Of a stretch of DNA of 51,739 nt, positions 27,780 through 36,183 are shown in pieces (position 1 is the first letter of the stretch; the number at the start of each line of letters is the position of its first letter). Position numbers and translations under genes: made by a program. Location of the stretch: assembly GCA_947491225.1 (NCBI GenBank), contig CANLIE010000023.1, forward strand, positions 1 to 51,739, in the 5' to 3' direction. Source of the DNA: an uncultured Cellulophaga sp. (GTDB lineage: Bacteria; Bacteroidota; Bacteroidia; Flavobacteriales; Flavobacteriaceae). The notes beneath the pieces are model-generated. The model worked only from the letters and a program-made list of their open reading frames with translations, was not told the origin of the DNA and did not search any database.

Positions 27780-28235
27780 TTACTTCTTCAATCTCACTGT
27801 CCAATCAAAATTAAATGTTGATACTACAACACCATTTTCATTAACACCAATAGATTTCATTGTAAAAACTTGCCCTTCTCCTGTTGCAATTGTTCTGGAA
27901 ATTGCATCGGTAATTAAATGCCCATCTTCACAAGTAAATGTAATTCTCCCTGTAGCCTTTTTAGTAAAAATGGCATTATTACTTGCGACCAACATAGATA
28001 TTTTTTTTCCGCTTTCCTTAATTTGGTTAATTACCATAACCCCAGTTGCATATTCAGCAGCCATTCCTTGTACTGCCCAAAACATAGAATTAAACGGGTT
28101 TTGATTAAACCATCTATGCTTAACACTTACAACTGCCTTGTTTGCATCAATATATTTTAAACGCACACCACACCACCAAGCAGAGGGTAGCTTAAAAAAG
28201 TTGTAAACATTATATTTTCTAGTACTTATAGCCAT
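27780..28235 (-). CDS. DUF4442 hotdog-fold thioesterase-like protein
   Basis: A 151-aa protein of the DUF4442 family, hotdog fold. Recognised from KLPSAWWCGVRLKYID (about 16-31), HRWFNQNPFNSMFWAVQGMAAE (split here: HRWFNQNPFNS and MFWAVQGMAAE) in the central helix, and the final strands VVSTFNFDWTVRLKK. Hotdog proteins of this type may bind or hydrolyse acyl-CoA. It lies just upstream of the TIGR00266 gene on the same strand, with a 71-bp spacer, possibly co-transcribed. Confidence 0.82.
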   Translation of the reverse strand: MAISTRKYNVYNFFKLPSAWWCGVRLKYIDANKAVVSVKHRWFNQNPFNSMFWAVQGMAAEYATGVMVINQIKESGKKISMLVASNNAIFTKKATGRITFTCEDGHLITDAISRTIATGEGQVFTMKSIGVNENGVVVSTFNFDWTVRLKK

Positions 28236-28317
28236 CTTACCATTTTAATTTTATAAAAGTATTGAAAATAGTTGACACCTAAAATGTTAATTTATTGTTA
28301 AATTTTAGTACTATGTT

Positions 28318-28349
28318 TTGCATAATACCTTTTTAAAGACATATATTTG
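28318..28349 (+). promoter_or_regulatory. Flavobacterial promoter of the padR-pspC cluster
   Basis: TTG at 28318-28320, a 21-base spacer, then TATATTTG at 28342-28349, the full Bacteroidota pattern. The start codon of padR at 28474 leaves a leader of about 115 bases, long enough for regulation. Confidence 0.55.
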
Positions 28350-28473
28350 TATAAGAAACTATTATGTGTGAGTTATAGAACTTAATCAATTCTAATAAAA
28401 AATAATTCAAACGGAGTTCATTCATCATATCAAAAAACAGTTTTGAAATACTTCAAAACAGAATATTTAAACT

Positions 28474-28818
28474 ATGAAGATAGAAAACACAAAGGCACAA
28501 ATGCGTAAAGGTGTTTTAGAGTATTGTATTCTTTCCATTCTAAAAGGAGAAGACAAATATACTTCTGAAATACTTTCCACATTAAAAGATGCTAAAATGC
28601 TAGTGGTGGAAGGCACAATTTATCCATTATTAACTCGACTTAAAAATGCAGGCCTCCTGACCTACCGTTGGGAAGAGTCTTCTTCTGGTCCGCCAAGAAA
28701 ATATTATGCACTTACAGATACTGGAGTACAATTTTTAACCGAATTAAATACTACTTGGGACGAGCTTAGAAATGCCGTAAACCTAGTTACCAACACTAAA
28801 AAAGCGAACAATGAATAA
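28474..28818 (+). CDS. PadR-family transcriptional regulator
   Basis: A 114-aa winged-helix repressor of the PadR family: MRKGVLEYCILSIL (about 11-24), TSEILSTLKDA, then VVEGTIYPLLTRLKNAGLL (about 44-62), and SSGPPRKYYALTDTG (about 71-85), the wing. The end overlaps the PspC gene start by eight bases (ATGAATAA), so the two are translationally coupled. PadR regulators near PspC and GIN genes usually control envelope-stress or antibiotic responses in Bacteroidota. Likely autoregulated; no operator defined. Confidence 0.88.
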   Translation: MKIENTKAQMRKGVLEYCILSILKGEDKYTSEILSTLKDAKMLVVEGTIYPLLTRLKNAGLLTYRWEESSSGPPRKYYALTDTGVQFLTELNTTWDELRNAVNLVTNTKKANNE

Positions 28819-30511
28819 GACTATAAACATAAACTTGGCTAATTTGTTCTTTCATATAGATGAAGATGCATATCGTAAATTGCATAATTACCTAGATGCT
28901 ATTAAGCACTCTTTAAATAACGGTCCTGGCAGTGATGAAATCATTTCTGACATTGAAGGGAGAATTGCTGAAATTTTTCAAGAAAATATAAAAAATGAAC
29001 AGCAAGTAATCACTAAAAGTGATGTAGATAATGTAATAAACATAATGGGGCAACCTGAAGACTATAAGGTTGATGAGGAAATGTTTGAAGAGGAGCTAAA
29101 GTCTAAAAGCAAATCAAAAAAATTATATAGAGACATAGACAATAAATACATTGGAGGTATCTCATCTGGTATGGCTCATTATTTAGGCATAAACCCTTGG
29201 TGGGTACGTTTACTTTGGGTTGTACTTACCCTAGCTACTTTTAGTGGATTTATTGTAATTTATATTTTACTATTGTTTTTGATACCACAAGCAAAAACTA
29301 CAGCGCAAAAACTTGACATGCAAGGAGAATCTGTAAACATTAGTAATATAGAGCGTAAAGTAAAAGAAAGTTTTAACACTGTTACTGACAAGGTAAAAAA
29401 TGCAGACTATGACAAAGTAAGTCATAAATTTAAAAGTAGCTCCCAAACTTTTTTTGATACCATAGGTAAACTCTTTTCTTTTATATTTAAAAGTATTAGT
29501 AAAATAATTGGAATATTTTTAATACTAATTGGAGGCACAGTATTAATTGGCTTATTCATAGGATTGTTTACTGCGGGTTTTACTGATGCGTTTGTAATTA
29601 ATGACATTCCTTTTTTTGATTATGCCAATATTACAAACGCACCAATATGGTTATTATCCATTCTACTTTTTTTATTAATTGGTATCCCCTTTTTCTTTTT
29701 GCTTTACTTAGGACTTAAAATTGCTGTTACCAATTTAAAATCAATAGGTCTTATAGCAAAACTAACTTTATTGGGTCTGTGGTTAGCAGCTATAATAGGT
29801 TTAACAATTATTGGGGTTAAACAAGCGACTTCTTATATGTACAGAGGAAGTGTAAATAAAACTGAAATCTTGAATATTAACAATTCTATGGATACTATAA
29901 CAATATCCACTAGGTCTAGTGATTATTACCAAAGACCTGAGAACATTAGAATTAATGGTATGACATTTACAATAGATGATGACGGAAATAAGATATTGCT
30001 AGACAATGATTTTGTGTTCAATATTAAAAAATCAGATGATTTAATATCCAGAATAAAGATTCAAAAAATATCTCAAGGCAGTTCTTTTGAGAATGCGCGG
30101 CAAAGAGCTGAAAAAATCAATTACAATTACAAGATAATTGGTAGTACCATTATTATGGATAATTTTTTAACAATGGATTCTAAGAATAAAATACGAGATC
30201 AAGAAGTTGTTGCTACCTTATACATACCCAAGGATGTAATCATAAAATTTGAAAATGCCAATCATAGAAACAACATAGGTTGGGAAACAAGGTACAATAA
30301 AGACTTTTACAGAACAGAGGTTAAAAATTATATATGGAAAATGGATGATGATGGTATTTTAAAGTGTCTTAACTGTCCTATTCAAGAAGAAGAAGAAGAA
30401 GAAAAGGAAACATTAGAAAAAGAACCTAGCATAGATATAAAAATTGAAGGAGACAAAGATTCAATAAACATTCAAATCAATGAAGATGAGGCTCATATTG
30501 AGACCACATAA
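28811..30511 (+). CDS. PspC-domain multi-TM membrane protein
   Basis: A 566-aa membrane protein. An N-terminal cytosolic part (1-85; helical, including DVDNVINIMGQPEDY) precedes a PspC domain (about 100-160) with KKLYRDIDNKYIGGISSGMAHYL (as short blocks KKLYRD, YIGGISSGMAHYLGI) and TM helices. More TM helices follow at about 225-345, then a soluble C-terminal domain of beta structure and an acidic tail (EEEEEEKE). PspC proteins sense membrane stress. The gene overlaps padR and precedes the GIN lipoprotein gene with 107 bp, in a typical flavobacterial cluster. Confidence 0.87.
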   Translation: MNKTININLANLFFHIDEDAYRKLHNYLDAIKHSLNNGPGSDEIISDIEGRIAEIFQENIKNEQQVITKSDVDNVINIMGQPEDYKVDEEMFEEELKSKSKSKKLYRDIDNKYIGGISSGMAHYLGINPWWVRLLWVVLTLATFSGFIVIYILLLFLIPQAKTTAQKLDMQGESVNISNIERKVKESFNTVTDKVKNADYDKVSHKFKSSSQTFFDTIGKLFSFIFKSISKIIGIFLILIGGTVLIGLFIGLFTAGFTDAFVINDIPFFDYANITNAPIWLLSILLFLLIGIPFFFLLYLGLKIAVTNLKSIGLIAKLTLLGLWLAAIIGLTIIGVKQATSYMYRGSVNKTEILNINNSMDTITISTRSSDYYQRPENIRINGMTFTIDDDGNKILLDNDFVFNIKKSDDLISRIKIQKISQGSSFENARQRAEKINYNYKIIGSTIIMDNFLTMDSKNKIRDQEVVATLYIPKDVIIKFENANHRNNIGWETRYNKDFYRTEVKNYIWKMDDDGILKCLNCPIQEEEEEEKETLEKEPSIDIKIEGDKDSINIQINEDEAHIETT

Positions 30512-30618
30512 ATTAAAATTTCACAATTCATCATTAAAAGCCAACAATTGAGTTGTATATATTATAAATAACACAATCAATTGTAGAGTTTTACATCATC
30601 AACCAAAAAACAACAATT

Positions 30619-31308
30619 ATGACAACACTATCAAAAATTACAATTGCATTAGTAGTATCACTTTTATTATCATCCTGTGCTTTTAACATAGGAGAAGGAA
30701 AAAAGGGTAACGGAACAGTTGCAGAAGAAAATCGAGAGATTATTTCAGAATTTAATAAAATATCAGCATCAGAAGGTTTAGACGTATTTGTTTCGCAAGC
30801 AGATGAATATAGTATTAGAGTGGAAGCAGATGAAAATATTATAGACCTTATTGCAACAGACATAAAAGATGGCAAACTTAAAATACACGTAAAAGAAAAT
30901 ATTGGTAGAGCTACTAAAAGTATTTATGTTTCTTTACCTACCATAACAAGTTTATCTAGTTCTAGTGGCGCAGATTTAAATACAGAAAACCAGATTAAAG
31001 CAGATAATTTAAAACTAAATGCCAGTAGTGGTGCAGATTTAGTAGTATCTGTTGTAGCCAATTCCATTTCGGCAGATTCTAGTAGTGGTGCAGACATTAA
31101 ATTATCTGGAACTACAAATGAACTAAATGCAGATGCAAGTAGCGGTGCTGATATTGACGCTAGAAACTTAAAAACAAAAATATGCGTAGCAGATGCTAGT
31201 AGTGGATCAGATATTAGCGTAGATGTATCAGAATCTTTAATTGCAGAAGCTAGTAGTGGTGGTGACATTTCTTATAGTGGTGTTGCCAATGTTAAAATTA
31301 GTAAATAA
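30619..31308 (+). CDS. Head-GIN (DUF2807) lipoprotein
   Basis: A 229-aa protein with a signal peptide and lipobox-like SSC at about 15-17, then a DUF2807 beta-helix domain. Many short turns of the form SSGAD or SSGSD (at least seven, spaced at 16-22 residues, about 112-210) mark the ladder of the helix. This family is often found with PspC and PadR in envelope-stress clusters. Function unknown, possibly surface binding or adhesion. Confidence 0.87.
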   Translation: MTTLSKITIALVVSLLLSSCAFNIGEGKKGNGTVAEENREIISEFNKISASEGLDVFVSQADEYSIRVEADENIIDLIATDIKDGKLKIHVKENIGRATKSIYVSLPTITSLSSSSGADLNTENQIKADNLKLNASSGADLVVSVVANSISADSSSGADIKLSGTTNELNADASSGADIDARNLKTKICVADASSGSDISVDVSESLIAEASSGGDISYSGVANVKISK

Positions 31309-31484
31309 GACTACCTTTATTTTTTTAGATAGTTTAGATTTTAAAGGGGAAAATTATACTGATTTTAAAGAATTACTAAAATTCCTCAGTATTTAGAAAG
31401 TAATAATACTTTAGTAATAAACTTCAACTGTCCTAATGAAAAACTCTTCTACTATCAGTACATTAATCTTTAATTTACATCATA

Positions 31485-31528
31485 AAAAAGGATATTAATA
31501 AGGTTATAACCTTATTAATATCCTTTTT
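31485..31528. terminator. Perfect 44-base palindrome, bidirectional terminator
   Basis: Left arm AAAAAGGATATTAATAAGGTTA (31485-31506, given in two parts: AAAAAGGATA and TTAATAAGGTTA) is exactly complementary to 31507-31528, with no loop bases. T-run on the right and A-run on the left serve both the GIN gene (plus) and trxB (minus). Confidence 0.85.
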
Positions 31529-31543
31529 ACATAAAAATTTAGT

Positions 31544-32494
31544 CTACTTTTCTATACTAGCCAAATAGCGCTCAGCATCTAATGCAGCCATACATCCAGT
31601 ACCTGCCGCAGTAACAGCTTGTCTATATTCTTTATCTTGCACGTCTCCACTAGCAAATACACCTGGTCTGTTTGTTTTAGTAGATTTTCCTTTTGTAATT
31701 AAATAACCTGTTTCATCCATATCTATTTGTCCTTTAAATATGTCTGTATTTGGTTTATGACCTATTGCTATAAAAAGACCCGTAATAGCAATATCTTCTT
31801 TTTCTTGTGTCTGATTATTCACTATACGCAAACCTTCTACAACTTGTTCCCCTAACACTTCATCTACTTCCGTGTTATATTTAACAGTAATATTAGAAAT
31901 ATTATTTACTCTGTGTTGCATAGCTTTAGAAGCACGCATTTTATCTTTACGAACTAACATTGTCACGTTTTTACAAATATTAGCCAAGTAAGATGCTTCT
32001 TCTGCAGCGGTATCTCCTGCACCAACTATAGCAACATCTTGCCCCTTATAAAAGAAACCGTCACAAACAGCACATGCAGATACTCCACCACCACGTAAAC
32101 GTTGTTCACTTTCTAAACCTAAATATTTAGCTGTTGCACCTGTAGAAATAATTACAGTCTCTGCTTCTATAGTTTTAGAATTATCTACAGTTACCTTATG
32201 TATACCACCTACTTTTGTACTAAAATCTACAGCAGTTACCATACCTATTCTAACTTCAGTTCCAAAACGTTCTGCTTGTGCTTGTAATTGCGTCATCATT
32301 GTTGGTCCATCTATACCTTCAGGATATCCTGGAAAATTATCTACCTCTGTTGTTGTCGTTAATTGTCCGCCAGGTTCCATACCTGTGTACATGACTGGTT
32401 TTAAATCTGCTCTAGATGCATATATCGCTGCAGTATATCCTGCTGGTCCTGAACCTATGATTAGGCACTTTATTCTTTCTATTGTATCTGACAT
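31544..32494 (-). CDS. trxB: Thioredoxin-disulfide reductase
   Basis: A 316-aa FAD/NADPH enzyme that reduces thioredoxin. FAD-binding motif IGSGPAGYTAA (about 13-23), redox pair CAVC at 141-144, NADPH motif VAIVGAGDTAAEEA (about 154-167), and C-terminal FASGDVQD block, as in low-Mr TrxB. On the minus strand, ending at the palindrome terminator. A minus-strand TACTTTTG box (32529-32536) lies 35 bases before the start. Confidence 0.95.
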   Translation of the reverse strand: MSDTIERIKCLIIGSGPAGYTAAIYASRADLKPVMYTGMEPGGQLTTTTEVDNFPGYPEGIDGPTMMTQLQAQAERFGTEVRIGMVTAVDFSTKVGGIHKVTVDNSKTIEAETVIISTGATAKYLGLESEQRLRGGGVSACAVCDGFFYKGQDVAIVGAGDTAAEEASYLANICKNVTMLVRKDKMRASKAMQHRVNNISNITVKYNTEVDEVLGEQVVEGLRIVNNQTQEKEDIAITGLFIAIGHKPNTDIFKGQIDMDETGYLITKGKSTKTNRPGVFASGDVQDKEYRQAVTAAGTGCMAALDAERYLASIEK

Positions 32495-32528
32495 AATAAT
32501 TCTTTATTTATATGATATTTCAGGATAA

Positions 32529-32536
32529 CAAAAGTA
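32529..32536 (-). promoter_or_regulatory. TAnnTTTG -7 element for trxB
   Basis: On the minus strand the sequence reads TACTTTTG, ending about 35 bases upstream of the trxB start codon. No clean -33 TTG at standard spacing, so a partial match. Confidence 0.4.
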
Positions 32537-32785
32537 ATTTTTTTGGTCAATATGATATACTAAAAGTTATCAATAGTTATAATACCTTAATAAGCTTACA
32601 TAATAATTAGACTTTTATTATTTAATCATAACCAAAGTTATGTTTCATACTAGCAACCGTATATTTTAATACTTTTAGTTTTGCACACACTAATTTCCTA
32701 TACATTTAAAACCAAAAGTGCTAAAATTTCCCAACACTGAAAATAATCTGAATTAAAAATTAAAGATCCAAAATGTTTTTATAAA

Positions 32786-32806
32786 TTTAGACATTTTTTG
32801 TCTAAA
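32786..32806. promoter_or_regulatory. Palindromic operator in front of the XRE regulator
   Basis: A perfect inverted repeat with arms TTTAGACA and TGTCTAAA separated by five T. It lies 13 bases before the ATG of the XRE gene (32820), at the place for an autoregulatory operator. Controller proteins of restriction-modification systems usually bind such palindromes in front of their own gene. Binding is inferred; the palindrome is directly visible. Confidence 0.6.
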
Positions 32807-32819
32807 ACAATTTTGACCA

Positions 32820-33128
32820 ATGAAAACATTAGGCGACACTTTAAAATGTGCCAGAGAGGAAAAAGAATTGATACTACGAAAAGTTGCGGCTGAAGTAGAT
32901 ATTGACCAATCTCTAATTAGCAAATTCGAGAAAAACGAAAGAAAACCGACAATGGAACAAATTGTAAGACTTGCAAAGTTTTACGGACTTCTCGAAAGTG
33001 AACTTATTATAAATTGGTATTCGGAAAAAATTGCAGAAGAACTAAAATATACGGAATCAACTTCCGAGATTCTAAAAGTGGCAGAAGAAAAAATTAACTA
33101 TTATAAAGCTCAAGAAAATGGAAAATAA
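32820..33128 (+). CDS. XRE-family HTH regulator next to a broken methyltransferase
   Basis: A 102-aa HTH protein: HTH at about 5-60 (LGDTLKCAREEKELILRKVAAEVDIDQSLISKFEKNERKP shown as short blocks: LRKVAAEVDIDQSLISKFEK, ERKPTMEQI), then a helical tail. It resembles controller proteins preceding DNA cytosine methyltransferase genes. Its stop overlaps the methyltransferase start by 11 bases (ATG at 33118), so both once formed an operon. A perfect palindrome precedes it. No obvious damage in this gene. Confidence 0.85.
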   Translation: MKTLGDTLKCAREEKELILRKVAAEVDIDQSLISKFEKNERKPTMEQIVRLAKFYGLLESELIINWYSEKIAEELKYTESTSEILKVAEEKINYYKAQENGK

Positions 33129-34092
33129 GAAAATGAAAGTTGTAGAATTATTTGCAGGAGTTGGAGGATTTCGTCTTGGACTTGAAAAAAGTAATTATGA
33201 AGTAGTTTGGAGTAACCAATGGGAACCTTCAACTAAAATGTAACACGCTTCAAAAGTTTATGAAGCTCGATTTGGAAAAGAAAACCATTCCAATGAAGAT
33301 ATAAATGAAGTAGTAACGAGAAATGTTGAGGAAATTCCAGATCACGATTTATTGGTTGGCGGATTTCCTTGTCAAGATTATTCGGTTGCAACAACTTTGC
33401 ATAATTCAAAAGGCTTAAAAGGAAAAAAAGGAGTTCTTTGGTGGTCTATTCATAAAATTTTAGAGAACAAAAAGAACAAGCCAAAATACTTGTTTTTAGA
33501 AAATGTTGATAGACTTTTAAAATCGCCCGCAAAACAAAGAGGTCGAGATTTTGCGGTTATGTTGCAAAGTTTAAACGATTTAGGTTACGCAGTAGAATGG
33601 CGAGTGATAAACGCAGCTGAATATGGAATGTCACAAAGGAAGAGAAGAGTTTTCTTTATTGGTTATCATCAATCAACTGATGTTTACAAAAGACTTCAAA
33701 AATCAAATAGAACAAATTGGCTAACAGAAGAAGGAACTATTGCTAAGGCTTTTCCTGTTATGAAAACAAATTCAATTCAAGAAGTTGAGTTAAAAGGAGA
33801 TTTAGTAGAAATAGCCAACAATTTCAATAAAAACGGAAAACTATTGCCTTTTCAAAATACAGGTTTGCTCATAAAAGGTAAAGTGTACACAACTAAAACA
33901 GAGCCAAATTATGATGGAGAAAAAACTGTTTTAGCAGACGTTTTACAAAATGGAGAAGTTACACCAGAGTTTTTTATTGATGAAAATAATTATTTGGGCG
34001 TTCCCTTTGGTCGGGCTTTCCGCACTCGCTTTTTTGTTCCTATCGTCTCAAAAAGAGCTCAAACAATTGCTTCAATCCCTAACGCAGCATAA
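33118..34092 (+). pseudogene. DNA cytosine-5 methyltransferase, broken by a nonsense codon and truncated
   Basis: From ATG 33118 the frame shows motif I (FAGVGGFRLGL), then an in-frame TAA at 33241-33243 in the stretch ...STKM*HASKVYEARFG. The same frame continues to 34092 with motif IV containing the catalytic cysteine (GGFPCQDYSVA), motif VI (FLENVDRLL) and motif VIII (SQRKRRVFFIGY). A single base change would restore the protein (CAA, AAA or GAA to TAA). After about residue 293 the methyltransferase similarity ends in FFIDENN, and the target-recognition domain and motifs IX-X are missing; a dispersed-repeat-like sequence follows directly. Doubly inactivated. No restriction enzyme gene is seen nearby. 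Confidence 0.85.
33994..34088. repeat. Dispersed-repeat-like element with GGGCGTT...CTAACGC ends
   Basis: About 95 bases starting at GGGCGTTCCC and ending TCCCTAACGC, with complementary GCGTT/AACGC ends and an inner imperfect stem (CGCTTTTTTG and CAAAAAGAGC). It joins exactly where the methyltransferase similarity ends. From memory, very similar sequences (GGGCGTT...TCGGGCTTTCCGC...CCCTAACGC) occur many times in flavobacterial genomes at the ends of accessory genes. Only one copy is in this window, so its repeat nature is not proven here. Confidence 0.5.
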
Positions 34093-34093
34093 A

Positions 34094-34216
34094 ATGACAG
34101 TAGAATATAGAAGTTGGATAATTACTGAATTAGAAAATTGGGCAGAAACTTTCAATAATAATTATCTAGACCATATGGAAGATGTCATTAAAGAAGAAAA
34201 AAAACTTATTATTTAA
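34094..34216 (+). CDS. Small open frame, possible gene remnant
   Basis: A 40-aa frame (MTVEYRSWIITELENWAE..., acidic helix, ending KEEKKLII) lies directly behind the repeat-like element. The composition looks like real protein (amphipathic helix), but its size and position between decayed DNA suggest a 3' gene fragment whose front part was lost. No family recognised. Confidence 0.35.
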   Translation: MTVEYRSWIITELENWAETFNNNYLDHMEDVIKEEKKLII

Positions 34217-34456
34217 TTCTATCTTTAATTTATAAGTTTTCGAATGATGAATGCTCTAAAGATGATTACGAGACTATTTTATTTCATATTTGGCAAATCA
34301 AATATCACTTATAAATTAATCTGAAATTGTATTCTTTTGTTTCGTATAATTTTTTCTATTTCTTCAATTGTTAACATTGCTATTGACCTAAATTTTCTTG
34401 AGTTCTTAAGTAACGTATTCTATTACCAAATTCTTTTAAAAGAAAATTATTAAAAC
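34217..34456. other. Decayed spacer before tRNA-Arg with a possible XRE fragment
   Basis: No intact gene. On the minus strand at 34380-34447 a short frame reads NNFLLKEFGNRIRYLRTQ ENLGQ and then stops, resembling the first residues of XRE HTH proteins (xxGNRIRxLRxxxxLSQ). No start codon is present. Likely a remnant, low certainty. Confidence 0.3.
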
Positions 34457-34490
34457 AAAAAAACCTTCAACTAAAATTGAAGGTTTTTTT
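34457..34490 (-). terminator. Intrinsic terminator behind tRNA-Arg
   Basis: A 14-bp stem (AAAAAAACCTTCAA / TTGAAGGTTTTTTT) with a CTAAAA loop directly downstream of the tRNA on the minus strand. Confidence 0.85.
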
Positions 34491-34491
34491 G

Positions 34492-34565
<74 letters not shown>

Positions 34566-34934
34566 ATTAAAAAACAAATAAATTTGTCTTTCGGGCTGCA
34601 AATATACAATAACCGGTATTTAATTTGCAAGTTAATTTTATATTATTTTTATAAATATTTATACAACAAAAAATTACTTAAAAAACACCTTTACCATATA
34701 TTAAGATGATTATTATTTATCTAAAAGAATAGTATTATTGATTAAAATAAACATTTGTCCATAAAAAATAAATTCAAACTAAACACAAATACACTTAAAA
34801 TGAGATGATTATCATAACAAATTTATAAGAAGAAAAAAAAAGAAAAAAAAGAATAAAAATAGTTGGTACTTAAGCTTTATAGATATAAATTTGCAACCGC
34901 GTTTTAAAATAGTTTAAGTTCATTAAAAAATTTG
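34566..34934. other. AT-rich spacer between tRNA-Arg and tRNA-Ser
   Basis: About 370 bases, very AT-rich, with A-runs (near 34832-34860). It must hold the divergent tRNA promoters; I see no gene and no clear repeat. Confidence 0.5.
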
Positions 34935-35023
34935 GGAGAGGTGCCTGAGTGGCCGAAAGGAGCGGTTTGCTAAATCGTCGTAGGTGGAAACATTTACCCA
35001 GGGTTCGAATCCCTGTCTCTCCG
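34935..35023 (+). tRNA. tRNA-Ser (anticodon GCT)
   Basis: A class II tRNA of 89 nt with a long variable arm: acceptor GGAGAGG / TCTCTCC, anticodon loop TTGCTAA (anticodon GCT), variable arm CGTAGGTGGAAACATTTACC, T arm CAGGG TTCGAAT CCCTG, discriminator G. CCA not encoded. Confidence 0.95.
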
Positions 35024-35083
35024 CAGTAGCTGCCAAAGCACATTGCGGGGCAGATTTAAGTTTTATTATATAGGATAACCTAT

Positions 35084-35158
35084 CGGGGTGTAGCGTAGCC
35101 CGGTTATCGCGCCGCGTTTGGGACGCGGAGGTCGCAGGTTCGAATCCTGCCACCCCGA
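35084..35158 (+). tRNA. tRNA-Pro (anticodon TGG)
   Basis: Acceptor CGGGGTG / CACCCCG, anticodon stem CCGCG/CGCGG with loop TTTGGGA (anticodon TGG), T arm GCAGG TTCGAAT CCTGC, discriminator A. It is 60 bp behind tRNA-Ser, likely co-transcribed, and has a recombinase remnant just downstream, so its 3' end is a candidate integration site. Confidence 0.95.
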
Positions 35159-35183
35159 CAATAAGCCATTACAAATGGCATCA

Positions 35184-35216
35184 AAAACCTTGTAAATCTA
35201 TTGATTTACAAGGTTT
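35184..35216 (+). terminator. Intrinsic terminator after tRNA-Pro
   Basis: Stem AAAACCTTGTAAATC / GATTTACAAGGTTTT with loop TATT, then a T-rich stretch (ATTGTTTTT). It ends the Ser-Pro tRNA transcript. Confidence 0.85.
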
Positions 35217-35381
35217 TATTGTTTTTACGCTATCATAGAATTTGATAACGTTTGATACAGTTCGGTTAACAATTCGGTTAACAGTTTGAAAAATACAAAA
35301 AGTGTTAACCAAATTTACCTTAATACAGATTAGTTGATTTGACTTTCGTCTTTAACAAAGTTTCACTTAAAGACAACAACT

Positions 35382-36141
35382 ATGAAGTCACAAAACACAT
35401 TTGCTACACTCTTTTGGGTATCTAGCAGTCATGAAACACATACAGAGGTTGCGAAAAATGGTAACACTTTCTTATAAAATGGAATGGATAGATAAAGACC
35501 CATTTATTAGATTTAAACCTAATTATATAAGAAATGATAGAGAATTCTTGAGAGAAGATGAATTGCAAGCAATTGAAGAAAAGCAGTTTACAATTGAAAG
35601 ACTTCAAATTGTCAAGGATTTATTCGTATTTAGTTGTTACACAGGATCATCTTATATAGATGTTATGCAACTCTCTGAAGAAAATATTCAGTTAGGAATT
35701 GATGGCAATAGATGGGTAATAACTAATCGCAAAAAAACAGATAAAAAAGTCCGTATTCCTTTACTTGAAAAAGCTGAAGAAATTATAAATAAATATGATG
35801 GACATATTAAAGCAAAATCTTCAGGTACACTTTTTCCTGTTATCTCAAATCAAAAACTAAATAGTTATTTAAAAAAACTAGCAGACGTAAGTGGAGTAAA
35901 AAAGAGTCTAACCTTTTATATGGCCAGACATACATTTGCAACTACAATTACTTTAAGTAATGGTGTGTCAATTGAGACTGTTTCAAAATTGTTGGGTCAT
36001 ACCAAAATTTCCACTACTCAAATATATGCGAGAGTTATTGAGCAAAAAGTTAGTGATGATATGGCTTCTTTGAAAAATAAACTACAAAGTATAAATACAA
36101 ACAAGCCTAATACATTCTTGTCTTCAAATAGTAAGGGATAA
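35382..36141 (+). pseudogene. Tyrosine recombinase (integrase) remnant beside tRNA-Pro
   Basis: The ATG at 35382 begins MKSQNTFATLFWV, the usual start of Bacteroidota integrases (arm-binding domain). After about 14 codons the sequence jumps, in another frame, to the end of the core-binding domain (KHIQRLRKMVTLSYKMEWID, ORF to 36141), so a large in-gene deletion removed most of the N-terminal half. The catalytic part has FSCYTGSSYIDVMQL where GLAY or GLR is usual. It has Tyr in place of the catalytic His (FYMARHTFAT; the family has FHMARHTFAT, one C-to-T change away), then LGHTKISTTQIYA with the nucleophile Tyr. It is therefore inactive. It marks an old insertion event next to tRNA-Pro. Confidence 0.8.
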
Positions 36142-36183
36142 ATTTATATATTTAATAAAGGATAACTAGGTATCCATCATTCA

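Noticed and set aside
33950-34216. Plus-strand 88-codon frame across the repeat-like element
   Set aside because: Its first half is the methyltransferase tail and the repeat read in another frame; only the last 40 codons (from 34094) look protein-like, and these are listed separately.
35084-35158. Second copy of the tRNA-Pro 3' end as att site inside the window
   Set aside because: I looked for TTCGAATCCTGCC-type sequence to the right and found none up to 51739, so no island borders can be drawn.
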